This document shows positions 8,222 to 15,453 of a stretch of DNA of 35,990 bases, in pieces (position 1 is the stretch's first letter; every line of letters starts with the position of its first letter). The DNA comes from JBPCIX01 sp051005875 (lineage in GTDB: Bacteria; Actinomycetota; CADDZG01; JAHWKV01): positions 1 through 35,990 of the forward strand of contig JBPCIX010000068.1 in assembly GCA_051005875.1 (NCBI GenBank), given 5' to 3'. Under the pieces are notes generated by a model, which saw only the letters and a program-made list of their open reading frames with translations, did no database searches and was not told the origin of the DNA. A program made the translations under genes and the position numbers.

Positions 8222-8236
8222 CCACTAACGTTTGCG
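8215..8236 (+). repeat. Dispersed 22-bp repeat, copy 1 (over the thiG stop)
   Basis: The 22 bases beginning GCCCTGACCACTAACG and ending TTTGCG are identical to 17291-17312. The embedded TGA is the thiG stop codon. No long inverted partner is visible downstream here, so this could be a solo terminus of the larger hairpin element at 17289-17448. Confidence 0.85.
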
Positions 8237-8311
8237 CGCCCTTAGTCCCGATTAGTAGACCAGCAAGGCAACCGGGTAGAATCTGATCCTTGGGGAAGGA
8301 CAGGACTATCG

Positions 8312-9121
8312 GTGACAGGATTTACCATGGGCATGAGTGCGGCGGGGCTTTGGCTGGCCGTAATCGTCGGCGTCAGCCAATTCATGAGACACTCAACGGG
8401 GCCTCCATTGAAGACTATTCGCAGATTCCACCTGACTCGGCAGAGCCTCAAGCAGTTGCCCGAGGCAGGCCCTTCGCGCGTTGATTCTCCGAGCGAATCC
8501 GCCACCGCATTTGAGGGCTCGAAGACCACCGCATTTGAGGGCTCGAAGGAGGGCAGAGCGGGCAAGCGCAGCCGCCGCAAACGCAAAGAGGTAGCTTTAG
8601 AACTTCCCCTTAAAGCCCGCCCGGAGCCCCCTGCTGAATTAGCCGCCCCGGAGGCAAACGTTGACAACTCTTCCTCGGGGGCACCCGATTCCATGACCGA
8701 CCTTTTTCGCCAGCCCGCCTCCGCTCCCGTGCTGGCCCCCCCTAACGGCGTAGTGCGACCCGCCCCGCTGGAAACCGACGGCCGATCGAATGACCCTTGG
8801 ACCGATGCCCCAAACCAAATGGAATCGGCGCCGGCCCCGATTCCACCCCAAGGGGAAATCAATGCCTTGGTGAACTCCATTTCAGAAGTTCCGGCCCCTC
8901 AAGATTCCACTCTCGAAAGCAGAATCCCAATTGACGGGGAAGACCCAGCCGGTTTAGAACCGGCAGGCCAGCCGCACTCGCAGAGCGTAGAACCTGAGGA
9001 ACCGCAACCCAAGATAAATCTGCCGGGAAAGGGACGAGATCAATTTGCCCGCAAGGCCGGCAAGCTCACCTACTTTCTTGTAGACGATGAAGGTCGTCTG
9101 GTCCGCGGCAAAACAAGTTAG
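8312..9121 (+). CDS. Uncharacterised membrane-anchored, Pro-rich disordered protein
   Basis: 269 residues with no recognised domain. One hydrophobic N-terminal helix (about 8-24) is followed by a basic patch (GKRSRRKRKE near residue 90), a long low-complexity region rich in Pro, Ala, Glu and Ser (about 95-235), and a short ordered-looking C-terminus (KLTYFLVDDEGRLVRGK). The sequence AFEGSK is repeated in tandem near residues 65-80, from a 24-bp DNA duplication. Start is GTG 8312 or ATG 8327; both have AGGA about 6 bases upstream. TAGAAT at 8277-8282 could be a -10 box. The 3' end overlaps the DUF72 gene by 35 bases. The codon pattern and overlap suggest a real gene; function unknown. Confidence 0.7.
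   Translation: MTGFTMGMSAAGLWLAVIVGVSQFMRHSTGPPLKTIRRFHLTRQSLKQLPEAGPSRVDSPSESATAFEGSKTTAFEGSKEGRAGKRSRRKRKEVALELPLKARPEPPAELAAPEANVDNSSSGAPDSMTDLFRQPASAPVLAPPNGVVRPAPLETDGRSNDPWTDAPNQMESAPAPIPPQGEINALVNSISEVPAPQDSTLESRIPIDGEDPAGLEPAGQPHSQSVEPEEPQPKINLPGKGRDQFARKAGKLTYFLVDDEGRLVRGKTS
8502..8549 (+). repeat. 24-bp tandem duplication inside a coding region
   Basis: Two adjacent 24-bp units containing CACCGCATTTGAGGGCTCGA encode consecutive TAFEGSK heptads in the disordered protein. The reading frame is preserved because the unit is a multiple of three. Confidence 0.8.
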
Positions 9122-10025
9122 CGGAGAAATTCTGGTCGGAACGGCGTCTTGGACCGACAAGACCCTGATTGCCAGTCATCGTTTTTACCCCAGAAAAGCA
9201 TCGAATCCCGAGGCCCGCCTGCGATATTACGCTGAGAATTTCCCGATTGTAGAAGTCGATTCGACCTATTACTTCCCCCCCACCGAGCAGAATGCGATCG
9301 CTTGGGTGAATCGAACTCCGGTTCATTTCACCTTTCACATAAAGGCCTATTCATTGCTGACCAAACACCCAACTCGGCCCAATTCCCTGCACAAAGACTT
9401 GTTGCCGATGGTTGCGTCCGAGCATCAGGACAAAAGGTCCCTGTATGCAAGTCACTTGCCCGAACAGGCAATCGACGAAGTGTGGAGTCGCTTCGCGGCA
9501 GCGTTGATGCCCCTTCACTCCGCCGGAAAGCTTGGCGTGATCCACTTCCAATTTCCGGAATGGTTCATCCCTGGATCCGAAAGCCGCAATTACATAATCG
9601 AGGTCCAAGAACGGTTACCGGACTACCGAATTGCCGTCGAATTTCGAAACGCCCTGTGGCTAAACGAGAACAATCTTGAAAGAACCCTTGGATTCCTAGA
9701 GAAACATCAGATCCCAATTACTTCAGTCGATATGCCCCAGGGCTTCCCATCCAGCCTGCCGCCCGTTGCCGCCGCCACTGCCCCCGATCTGGCTTACGTA
9801 CGTTTCCACGGAAGAAACCGGGCCGAATGGAACAAGCCCCATGCGACGGCGACTCCCAGATTCGCCTATAAGTACGAAGAGGCGGAGCTGGCGGAATGGG
9901 TCCCCAAGTTACAGAGCCTGGCCTCGGAGACTAAAAAAGTCCACGTGCTGATGAACAATTGCTACGAGGATTATGCGGTCGCAAACGCCAAGCAGCTTGC
10001 TGCCATGTTAAGCGGCGGGGACTAG
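9087..10025 (+). CDS. DUF72 (YecE-like) family protein
   Basis: 312 residues of the DUF72 family, a TIM-barrel fold of unknown biochemical role. Family sequence is visible throughout: ILVGTASWTD at the N-terminus, RLRYYAENFPIVEVDSTYYFPP (about 44-65), FTFHIKAYSLLTKHP (about 80-95), LGVIHFQFPEW (about 148-158), RIAVEFRNALW (about 180-190), AYVRFHGRN (about 232-240) and VHVLMNNCYEDYAVANA near the end. The ATG at 9087 overlaps the upstream gene by 35 bases. It converges on fbpC with only a 5-bp gap. Confidence 0.92.
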   Translation: MKVVWSAAKQVSGEILVGTASWTDKTLIASHRFYPRKASNPEARLRYYAENFPIVEVDSTYYFPPTEQNAIAWVNRTPVHFTFHIKAYSLLTKHPTRPNSLHKDLLPMVASEHQDKRSLYASHLPEQAIDEVWSRFAAALMPLHSAGKLGVIHFQFPEWFIPGSESRNYIIEVQERLPDYRIAVEFRNALWLNENNLERTLGFLEKHQIPITSVDMPQGFPSSLPPVAAATAPDLAYVRFHGRNRAEWNKPHATATPRFAYKYEEAELAEWVPKLQSLASETKKVHVLMNNCYEDYAVANAKQLAAMLSGGD

Positions 10026-10030
10026 CGCCG

Positions 10031-10774
10031 CTATACCAGGTCGGGTACTGGTAGATCCTGCGTCCCGATAAAGGCCGACACCCAAGTGTCCTTTGGCCTT
10101 GCCCGCACCTCGGCCGGAGAGCCGATCTGCCGGATGCGTCCTTCGTCCATTACTGCTATGCGGTCCGCGACCCGGAGCCCTTCGTCGTGATCGTGAGTTA
10201 CCCAAATGGCACTGCAGCCAGAGGCCCTAATGGTTTCCACGAGCTGCTTTCGGGTCCGCCGCCGCAGGAGGGGATCAAGATCGCTGAACGGCTCATCAAG
10301 AAGAAGTATCGAGGGCTTCGGGGCGATGGCCCGTGCCAAGGCTACTCGCTGCTGCTGACCACCGGAAAGCTGTGAGGGCATCCTAGCCCGAAAGCCGTTT
10401 AGGTCGACCAGCTCAAGGACCTCGTCGACACGAAGGCGCCGCTCGGCGGCGCTCAGGCCGTGCAATCCGAACCTGATGTTGCGCTCCACATCCAGGTGGG
10501 GGAACAGGGCGTAATCCTGAAAGACCAACCCGACGCCCCGGCGTTCCGGGGGAATCCGCTCGCATGAAACTCCATTGATTTCAATTCCGCCGGAATCGGG
10601 AAACTCCAGACCCGCGATCAAGCGAAGAGTGGTGGTCTTGCCACAGCCGCTTGGGCCAACCAGAGCGACTACTTCTCCCTGATGCACCTCGAGGTTCAGG
10701 CCGCTGACTGCGGACGTTCCTGAGAACGATTTGCCTAAGGCTCTTACTCTAAGTGCGGGCTTCATTAGGTCCAT
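10031..10774 (-). CDS. fbpC: Fe(III) ABC transporter ATP-binding protein (FbpC-like)
   Basis: ATPase subunit of the iron importer encoded divergently at 10975-13660. Visible motifs: Walker A GPSGCGKTT (40-48), Q-loop VFQDYALFPH (about 84-93), signature LSGGQQQR (136-143), Walker B SILLLDEP (about 155-162) and H-loop WVTHDHDE (about 190-197). At 247 residues it ends shortly after the nucleotide-binding domain and lacks the C-terminal TOBE/regulatory region of the roughly 350-residue FbpC/PotA proteins. Start is ATG 10774 or ATG 10765; neither has a strong ribosome site. An iron box at 10805-10823 sits about 30 bp upstream, implying repression when iron is replete. Confidence 0.93.
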   Translation of the reverse strand: MDLMKPALRVRALGKSFSGTSAVSGLNLEVHQGEVVALVGPSGCGKTTTLRLIAGLEFPDSGGIEINGVSCERIPPERRGVGLVFQDYALFPHLDVERNIRFGLHGLSAAERRLRVDEVLELVDLNGFRARMPSQLSGGQQQRVALARAIAPKPSILLLDEPFSDLDPLLRRRTRKQLVETIRASGCSAIWVTHDHDEGLRVADRIAVMDEGRIRQIGSPAEVRARPKDTWVSAFIGTQDLPVPDLV

Positions 10775-10804
10775 CTAATCAAACTCGTTCGCTCGGTCAA
10801 TGGT

Positions 10805-10823
10805 TTAGGTTAGGCAATCCTAA
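10805..10823. promoter_or_regulatory. DtxR/IdeR-type iron box upstream of fbpC
   Basis: TTAGGTTAGGCAATCCTAA matches the 19-bp DtxR/IdeR consensus TTAGGTTAGGCTAACCTAA at 17 of 19 positions. It lies 31 bp upstream of the fbpC start, where a bound repressor would cover the promoter. Confidence 0.9.
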
Positions 10824-10915
10824 CATGAACTAAGCGGGACTCAAAATCAGTTTCTAAGTTTCCTTGAAAGCGCTCAAGAACGAGATCCTCGCTCAATTTG
10901 CAGGGATGTTGGTGG

Positions 10916-10934
10916 TTAGGCTAGGCTAAGTCAA
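10916..10934. promoter_or_regulatory. DtxR/IdeR-type iron box upstream of fbpA
   Basis: TTAGGCTAGGCTAAGTCAA matches the DtxR/IdeR consensus at 15 of 19 positions; the left half-site is nearly intact and the right half weaker. It ends 40 bp upstream of the fbpA ATG. Together with the box at 10805 it gives each divergent iron-transport unit its own operator. Confidence 0.82.
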
Positions 10935-10974
10935 TTGTATCGTGGGGCCGAACATTAAATTATAGGAGAGCCAT

Positions 10975-12030
10975 ATGAAAGTTGCTGAACCAAGAACTAC
11001 GTCAGTTTGGAACAAGACATTTCTGGTTTCGATCGCGCTACTGCTTTTTGCGAGTGCCTGCGGCGGCGGGGGGGAAAAGACTGAGGGCGGGGAAAAAAAG
11101 CGCTCCCTGACGGTTTACTCGGGGCGGGGCGAAGATTTGGTCGGGCCGCTGCTGAAAAAGTTCGAAGAGGGTTCTGGAGTTTCGGTCGAAGTGCGCTACG
11201 GCGAATCCGCCGACCTGGCGTTGCTACTGGGAGAAGAAGGCGACCGGTCCAAGGCGGATGTCTTTTTTGCTCAAAGCCCGGGAGCGGTCGGATTTCTTTC
11301 GGGTAAGGATCTGCTTGCCGACCTTGACGAGGATCTCCTGGCTGAGGTTCCTGGTGGCTTTAGGAGCAAGTCCGGAAAGTGGGTCGGTGTTTCCGGGCGT
11401 CAACGAGTGATCGTCCACAATCCTTCTTTGATCAAGGCTGAGGACCTGCCGGCGTCGGTGTTTGATCTGACCGATCCGAAGTTCAAGGGCAAGGTCGCGG
11501 TGGCCCCCAACAATGCCTCTTTTCAAGACTTTCTTACGGCAATGACCAAGCTCAAAGGTGAAACCACCACGGCCGATTGGTTGAAGGGTATGGCCGCCAA
11601 CGAGTCCCCCGTATTCGCCAAAAATGACGCTATCGTTGCGGCGGTGGCAAAGGGTGAGGTTGCAATGGGGCTGGTGAATCATTACTACAACGTTCGGCAC
11701 CTGGCGGAAAACCCAAGCGCGCCTTCCCGCAACTACTACTTTCCGGGACAGGACCTAGGATCGATCGTGCTCCCTGCCACCGCCAGCATTCTCAAGTCCT
11801 CCGAACAAAAGGATGTTGCGGTGGAATTCATTGCGTTTCTTCTTTCCAAACAAGGCCAGGAGTACTTCCGTGACGAGACTTCGGAGTATCCATTGGCCGC
11901 CGGAGTGACCGCTGAGGCGGGATTGCCCGCGCTGGACCCTTCCAAGTCCGTTCCCTATGATTTCGATGATCTTGGTGAAGGACTCGAAAAGACGGCAAAG
12001 CTCATCGCCGAAAGCGGGATCTCAAACTGA
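10975..12030 (+). CDS. fbpA: Fe(III) ABC transporter substrate-binding lipoprotein (FbpA-like)
   Basis: 351 residues. A signal peptide ends in the lipobox-like FASAC (lipidated Cys29), followed by a Gly/Glu/Lys-rich linker. The periplasmic-binding-protein fold begins LTVYSGRGEDLVGPLLKKF, typical of bacterial ferric-binding proteins. NHYYNVRH (about 235-242) holds the adjacent tyrosines (237, 238) that bind ferric iron in this family, and FFAQSPGAVGFL is the usual hinge sequence. AGGAGAG at 10963-10969 precedes the ATG. It probably hands iron to the fused permease that starts within its 3' end. Confidence 0.94.
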   Translation: MKVAEPRTTSVWNKTFLVSIALLLFASACGGGGEKTEGGEKKRSLTVYSGRGEDLVGPLLKKFEEGSGVSVEVRYGESADLALLLGEEGDRSKADVFFAQSPGAVGFLSGKDLLADLDEDLLAEVPGGFRSKSGKWVGVSGRQRVIVHNPSLIKAEDLPASVFDLTDPKFKGKVAVAPNNASFQDFLTAMTKLKGETTTADWLKGMAANESPVFAKNDAIVAAVAKGEVAMGLVNHYYNVRHLAENPSAPSRNYYFPGQDLGSIVLPATASILKSSEQKDVAVEFIAFLLSKQGQEYFRDETSEYPLAAGVTAEAGLPALDPSKSVPYDFDDLGEGLEKTAKLIAESGISN

Positions 12031-13660
12031 CGCATTGAACTTGGAGGAGGGGCCGGCGCTCCCTCCCCGTAAGTCATCGCTGCGTCCGCCTAAAGGGCTG
12101 GTGGTTTTCGCATCCGCAAGCGCTGTAATTTTCGCCGGCCCCCTTTGTTACCTAGTTATTCGCAGTGCTCAGGAGATTCCGGCGATTTGGTCCTCGCTTC
12201 GCGGGGACCAAATCTGGGGTCCTTTAGGCAGAAGCCTCGGCCTGGCGACGGCGGTTTGCTTGACGGCCGGCGTCGTTGGTACCGGCGCCGGGTGGCTCGT
12301 CGGCCGCACGGCCGTGCCGGGTAGGAGGCTCTGGGCGGCCCTGCTCCCGCTTCCGCTGGCCATACCTTCTTATGTCGCAACGGTTGCATTCTTGGCAGCG
12401 ATGGGGCCGGGGGGCCTTTTGGCCGGACCTATGCGAAGAGTAGGGTTCCCCACTCCACCGATCTTCAAGGGATTCTGGGCTTCATTGCTGCTGTTCACCC
12501 TTATCACCTATCCCTACGTCTACTTGCCGGTTGCCGCCCGGGTGCGCCAACTTGATCCTTCGCTGGAGGAGGCAGCGAAGCTGCTGGGGCGCCGGCCGAC
12601 AAGAGTCTTTTTCTCGATTGTGATTCCCCAGATAAAAGCAGCGATCGCCGCAGGCGCTCTGTTGGTCTTCCTTTATACGTTGAGCGATTTCGGCGCAGTT
12701 CAACTGTTACGTTATGACACGTTGACCAGGGCAATTTATGCAAATCGCCTGTTTAATCAGCCCCTATCCATCGCCCTTAGTTTGATGCTCGCGCTGCTGG
12801 CCTTGCTGATCGTTGGCATCCAAAGAGGAATGTTCAAGCAGCCCACCCGACAGGAAGGGCGAAGGGCCGTGGACCCGGGCCCTCGTAGGCTCGGACGGTC
12901 CAAATGGCCTTCAGCCGGAGGGCTGGCGGTTTTGCTTTTGGTTGCACTTATCTTGCCTTTGGCGGTACTCGGCTTTTGGGCTATTCGCGGAGTACTGGCC
13001 GGCTCCACCCGCCAAAGTTCGATCGTGGGGAATTTGGGCGCTCTGCTGGAACCCGGGTTGAATACCGGGGTCGCCGCTCTGGCAACCGCGGTTGTGGCCA
13101 TACTCGTAGCAGCACCCATCGCAGTTCTTAATGTTCGATTTCGCAGCCACGTAGGAAGGGTCGCGAACGGCTTGATAGTGGGCGGTTTTGCGCTGCCTGG
13201 TTTGGCCATCGCATTGGCTCTAACTTTTTGGACCTTGCGCGGGCCGGGAATAATCGGGGCCGCCTACCAAACCCTTCCTCTTTTGATTCTTGCTTACGTA
13301 ATTCATTTTGGGGCGCAGACTCTCGGTTCATCTGAAGTGGCAGTTGCGAGCGTTCCGCAAAAAATAGCCGATGCGGCAAGGGTGCTAGGCGCCGGCCGAT
13401 TCCGTCGAATCCTAAAAGTGGAAGGGCCCTTGATGCTTCCGGGCATGGTCGCCGGCGGAGGTCTCGTGTTGCTCTCGGTTATGAAGGAACTTCCGGCGAC
13501 CTTGTTACTGTCGCCTCCAGGGTTCCAAACGCTGGCGACGAAAATTTGGGGATCCGCTGAGGACGGCTTTCTGGCGGACGCAAGTATTTCGTCGATCGTT
13601 CTGGTGATTCTCTCCGGCGTTCTCACCTGGCTTCTGGTGATTCGCCCGGCGCGACTTTAG
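11957..13660 (+). CDS. fbpB: Fe(III) ABC transporter permease, two fused permease domains (FbpB-like)
   Basis: About 567 residues with two binding-protein-dependent permease domains and roughly 12 hydrophobic segments. Each half carries the cytoplasmic coupling (EAA) loop: EEAAKLLGRRPTRVFFSIVIP in the first and DAARVLGAGRFRRILKVEGP in the second. This double-domain arrangement is normal for FbpB. The start is uncertain: ATG 11957 and ATG 11966 lie inside fbpA, TTG 12035 follows its stop, and GTG 12101 directly precedes the first helix; none has a clear ribosome site at good spacing. The last 38 bases overlap the convergent DtxR-family gene. Confidence 0.93.
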   Translation: MISMILVKDSKRRQSSSPKAGSQTDALNLEEGPALPPRKSSLRPPKGLVVFASASAVIFAGPLCYLVIRSAQEIPAIWSSLRGDQIWGPLGRSLGLATAVCLTAGVVGTGAGWLVGRTAVPGRRLWAALLPLPLAIPSYVATVAFLAAMGPGGLLAGPMRRVGFPTPPIFKGFWASLLLFTLITYPYVYLPVAARVRQLDPSLEEAAKLLGRRPTRVFFSIVIPQIKAAIAAGALLVFLYTLSDFGAVQLLRYDTLTRAIYANRLFNQPLSIALSLMLALLALLIVGIQRGMFKQPTRQEGRRAVDPGPRRLGRSKWPSAGGLAVLLLVALILPLAVLGFWAIRGVLAGSTRQSSIVGNLGALLEPGLNTGVAALATAVVAILVAAPIAVLNVRFRSHVGRVANGLIVGGFALPGLAIALALTFWTLRGPGIIGAAYQTLPLLILAYVIHFGAQTLGSSEVAVASVPQKIADAARVLGAGRFRRILKVEGPLMLPGMVAGGGLVLLSVMKELPATLLLSPPGFQTLATKIWGSAEDGFLADASISSIVLVILSGVLTWLLVIRPARL

Positions 13661-14321
13661 CCTCTCGGAGAGGCCGGATCCAAAGGTTGCCCGCGAGATG
13701 GGGGCCGAGCGACGCATCGATCCCTTCAACCTTCAAGCTCAAGGTGCCGTCCGGCCCGATGCCGGTGACTTCGATTTCCGCCTCCGGCATAAGCTTGTGG
13801 TCTTCGAGATACTTAAGGACCTCGGTGTTCAATTCGAGGTCCTCCATTAGTAGGGCGAGAATTCCCCGCTCTCCGGTGGCCAGCTCTTTCAAGGTCACCA
13901 GCTCCTCCCGACGATAAAGGGGCTCTTGGCCTGGAATGGGGTTTCCATGGGGACAGGTCCGTGCACCGGTCTTGGCCAGGATGCGCTCTTCAACCTCGGG
14001 GCTAATCACGTGCTCCCAGGCATGCGCCTCCTCATGAGCTCTGTGCCACGGAATTTCAAGGATGTCCGTTAAGAGGCGCTCTGCGAGCCGGTGCTTGCGC
14101 ACCATCCCTGCGGCGATTTCCTTGCCTGATTCGGTTAGGCGAATTTCCCGGCCGTCGATGGAAACCAACCCGTGTTTTTCGAGGCGTCGAACTTGCTCGG
14201 AGACGGTAGCCGCCGAAAGTCCAAGACGCTTTGCAATCCGGGCCTGCTGAATCCTGGCGGTCTCCTCCTCCATCTCATAGATGGCTTCCAGGTAGTCCTG
14301 AGCCCCTTGGGGAACCTGCAT
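13623..14321 (-). CDS. DtxR-family metal-dependent transcriptional regulator
   Basis: 232 residues: winged-helix DNA-binding domain (about 6-65), dimerisation/metal domain (about 66-132, with RKHRLAERLLTDIL and AWEHVIS) and a C-terminal FeoA/SH3-like domain (about 135-215). Aligned by eye with DtxR, the primary-site Met10 is Asp9 and Cys102 is His100, while Glu105 and His106 are kept (Glu103, His104). Ancillary-site equivalents His77, Glu81 and His96 are present. The CPHGNPIP motif and Asp9 resemble MntR/TroR-type members rather than canonical iron-sensing IdeR. It lies tail-to-tail with the iron importer, whose operators it may bind. Iron versus manganese specificity is open. Confidence 0.93.
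   Translation of the reverse strand: MQVPQGAQDYLEAIYEMEEETARIQQARIAKRLGLSAATVSEQVRRLEKHGLVSIDGREIRLTESGKEIAAGMVRKHRLAERLLTDILEIPWHRAHEEAHAWEHVISPEVEERILAKTGARTCPHGNPIPGQEPLYRREELVTLKELATGERGILALLMEDLELNTEVLKYLEDHKLMPEAEIEVTGIGPDGTLSLKVEGIDASLGPHLAGNLWIRPLREAKVAPGESPEAR
13660..13674. terminator. Short palindrome just after fbpB (possible weak terminator)
   Basis: GCCTCTCGGAGAGGC is a near-perfect palindrome starting on the last base of the fbpB stop codon. It lacks a following T-run and lies within the dtxR-family coding sequence, so it may simply be coding sequence. It is the only candidate end signal for the fbpAB transcript. Confidence 0.3.
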
Positions 14322-14397
14322 GAGTCTTGGATTTCCTCTCGAAGGTGTGCGCCCAATCGTATGCGATTTAGAGGGCGACCGTCAGCGCCGATTTAAA

Positions 14398-15453
14398 CTA
14401 GGAACGAGTGGCCTGGGTTACCTGTTCAAGGGTGTAGTCGATGTCCTCAGCGCTAACGTCTTTGTGGACAACCATGCGCACAGTGTGTCGGTGATAAGCC
14501 TGACACTTGACGCCGCGCTCCAGCATCGCCTCGACAAACTCGGGTGGCGAAAATCCGAGAGGCTCGGTATGAATCAGTACAATGTTGGTGTGAACATTTT
14601 CGGGGACCGTGCTCTCTCGCCTTAAGTTCCCGATCCCCTCGGCCAACCGGCGAGCATGGGCGTGATCTTCAGTTAGCCGGTCGATCATTGTATCCAACGC
14701 CACCAGACAGGCGGCAGCCAAGATTCCCGTTTGACGCATGCCACCTCCGTGCATCTTCCGATACCGGTGCGCCATTCGAATGAATTCAGAAGAACCCACC
14801 ACCATCGAACCTACCGGGCATCCTAGGCTCTTTGAAAAGCAAAAGGTTAAGCCATCGACCAACGAGCAATATTCAGCCACCGTTACCCCGCTTGCCACCG
14901 ATGCGTTGAAAATCCGAGCGCCATCCATGTGAACCAACAAGTCGTGCTCGTCGGCAATCTTGCGAACACTCGTAATGTCGTCGATTGGGTAGACAGTGCC
15001 GCCGGCAAGATTGTGGGTATTTTCGAGGGAAATCACCCGCGAGCGGGGAAAGGTATAAAGCGGGGGCCGAATGGCATGGATTATGGCCTCAGAATCCAGG
15101 ACTCCCCATTTTCCTGGAATCGGTCTAGCCTGGAGGCCCGCAACCGCTGCCAGGGATGCAACTTCGTAGTGCAGGATGTGCGCATTGTCATGGCAGATTA
15201 TTTCGTCGCCGGGGCCCGCCATGGAACGAAGCGTTACAAGGTTGCCCATGCTGCCACTCGGAACGAATAGGGCTGCTTCCACGCCGCAAAGCGCAGCGAC
15301 CCTTTCCTGCAGGAGATTTGTGGTCGGATCCTCGCCGAAAGCATCGTCGCCGACCGGAGCCTCGGCCATTGCACGCCGCATCTCGGGAGTTGGCTTGGTA
15401 ACGGTGTCAGATCGGAGATCGACAATCCGCCCGATCTTGCGTTCGCCGGGCAT
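14398..15453 (-). CDS. ltaE: Low-specificity L-threonine aldolase (PLP-dependent)
   Basis: Cleaves L-threonine or allo-threonine to glycine and acetaldehyde. 351 residues of the beta-eliminating lyase/aldolase family: DLRSDTVTKPTPEMR near the N-terminus, VGDDAFGEDPTTNLLQ (about 34-49), LENTHNLAGG (about 143-152), HMDGARIFNA (about 175-184) and the PLP lysine in CFSKSLGCPVGS (Lys208). The ATG overlaps the upstream phosphofructokinase stop by one base (TGATG), so the two are translationally coupled. It can supply glycine, the substrate of ThiO elsewhere in the window, though no direct link is shown. Confidence 0.94.
   Translation of the reverse strand: MPGERKIGRIVDLRSDTVTKPTPEMRRAMAEAPVGDDAFGEDPTTNLLQERVAALCGVEAALFVPSGSMGNLVTLRSMAGPGDEIICHDNAHILHYEVASLAAVAGLQARPIPGKWGVLDSEAIIHAIRPPLYTFPRSRVISLENTHNLAGGTVYPIDDITSVRKIADEHDLLVHMDGARIFNASVASGVTVAEYCSLVDGLTFCFSKSLGCPVGSMVVGSSEFIRMAHRYRKMHGGGMRQTGILAAACLVALDTMIDRLTEDHAHARRLAEGIGNLRRESTVPENVHTNIVLIHTEPLGFSPPEFVEAMLERGVKCQAYHRHTVRMVVHKDVSAEDIDYTLEQVTQATRS

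Noticed and set aside
8242..8880. 212-codon minus-strand frame opposite the disordered protein gene
   Set aside because: Low-complexity on both strands, but the plus frame has an N-terminal helix, ribosome site and overlap with the DUF72 gene; the minus frame has Ser/Gly/Arg shadow composition.
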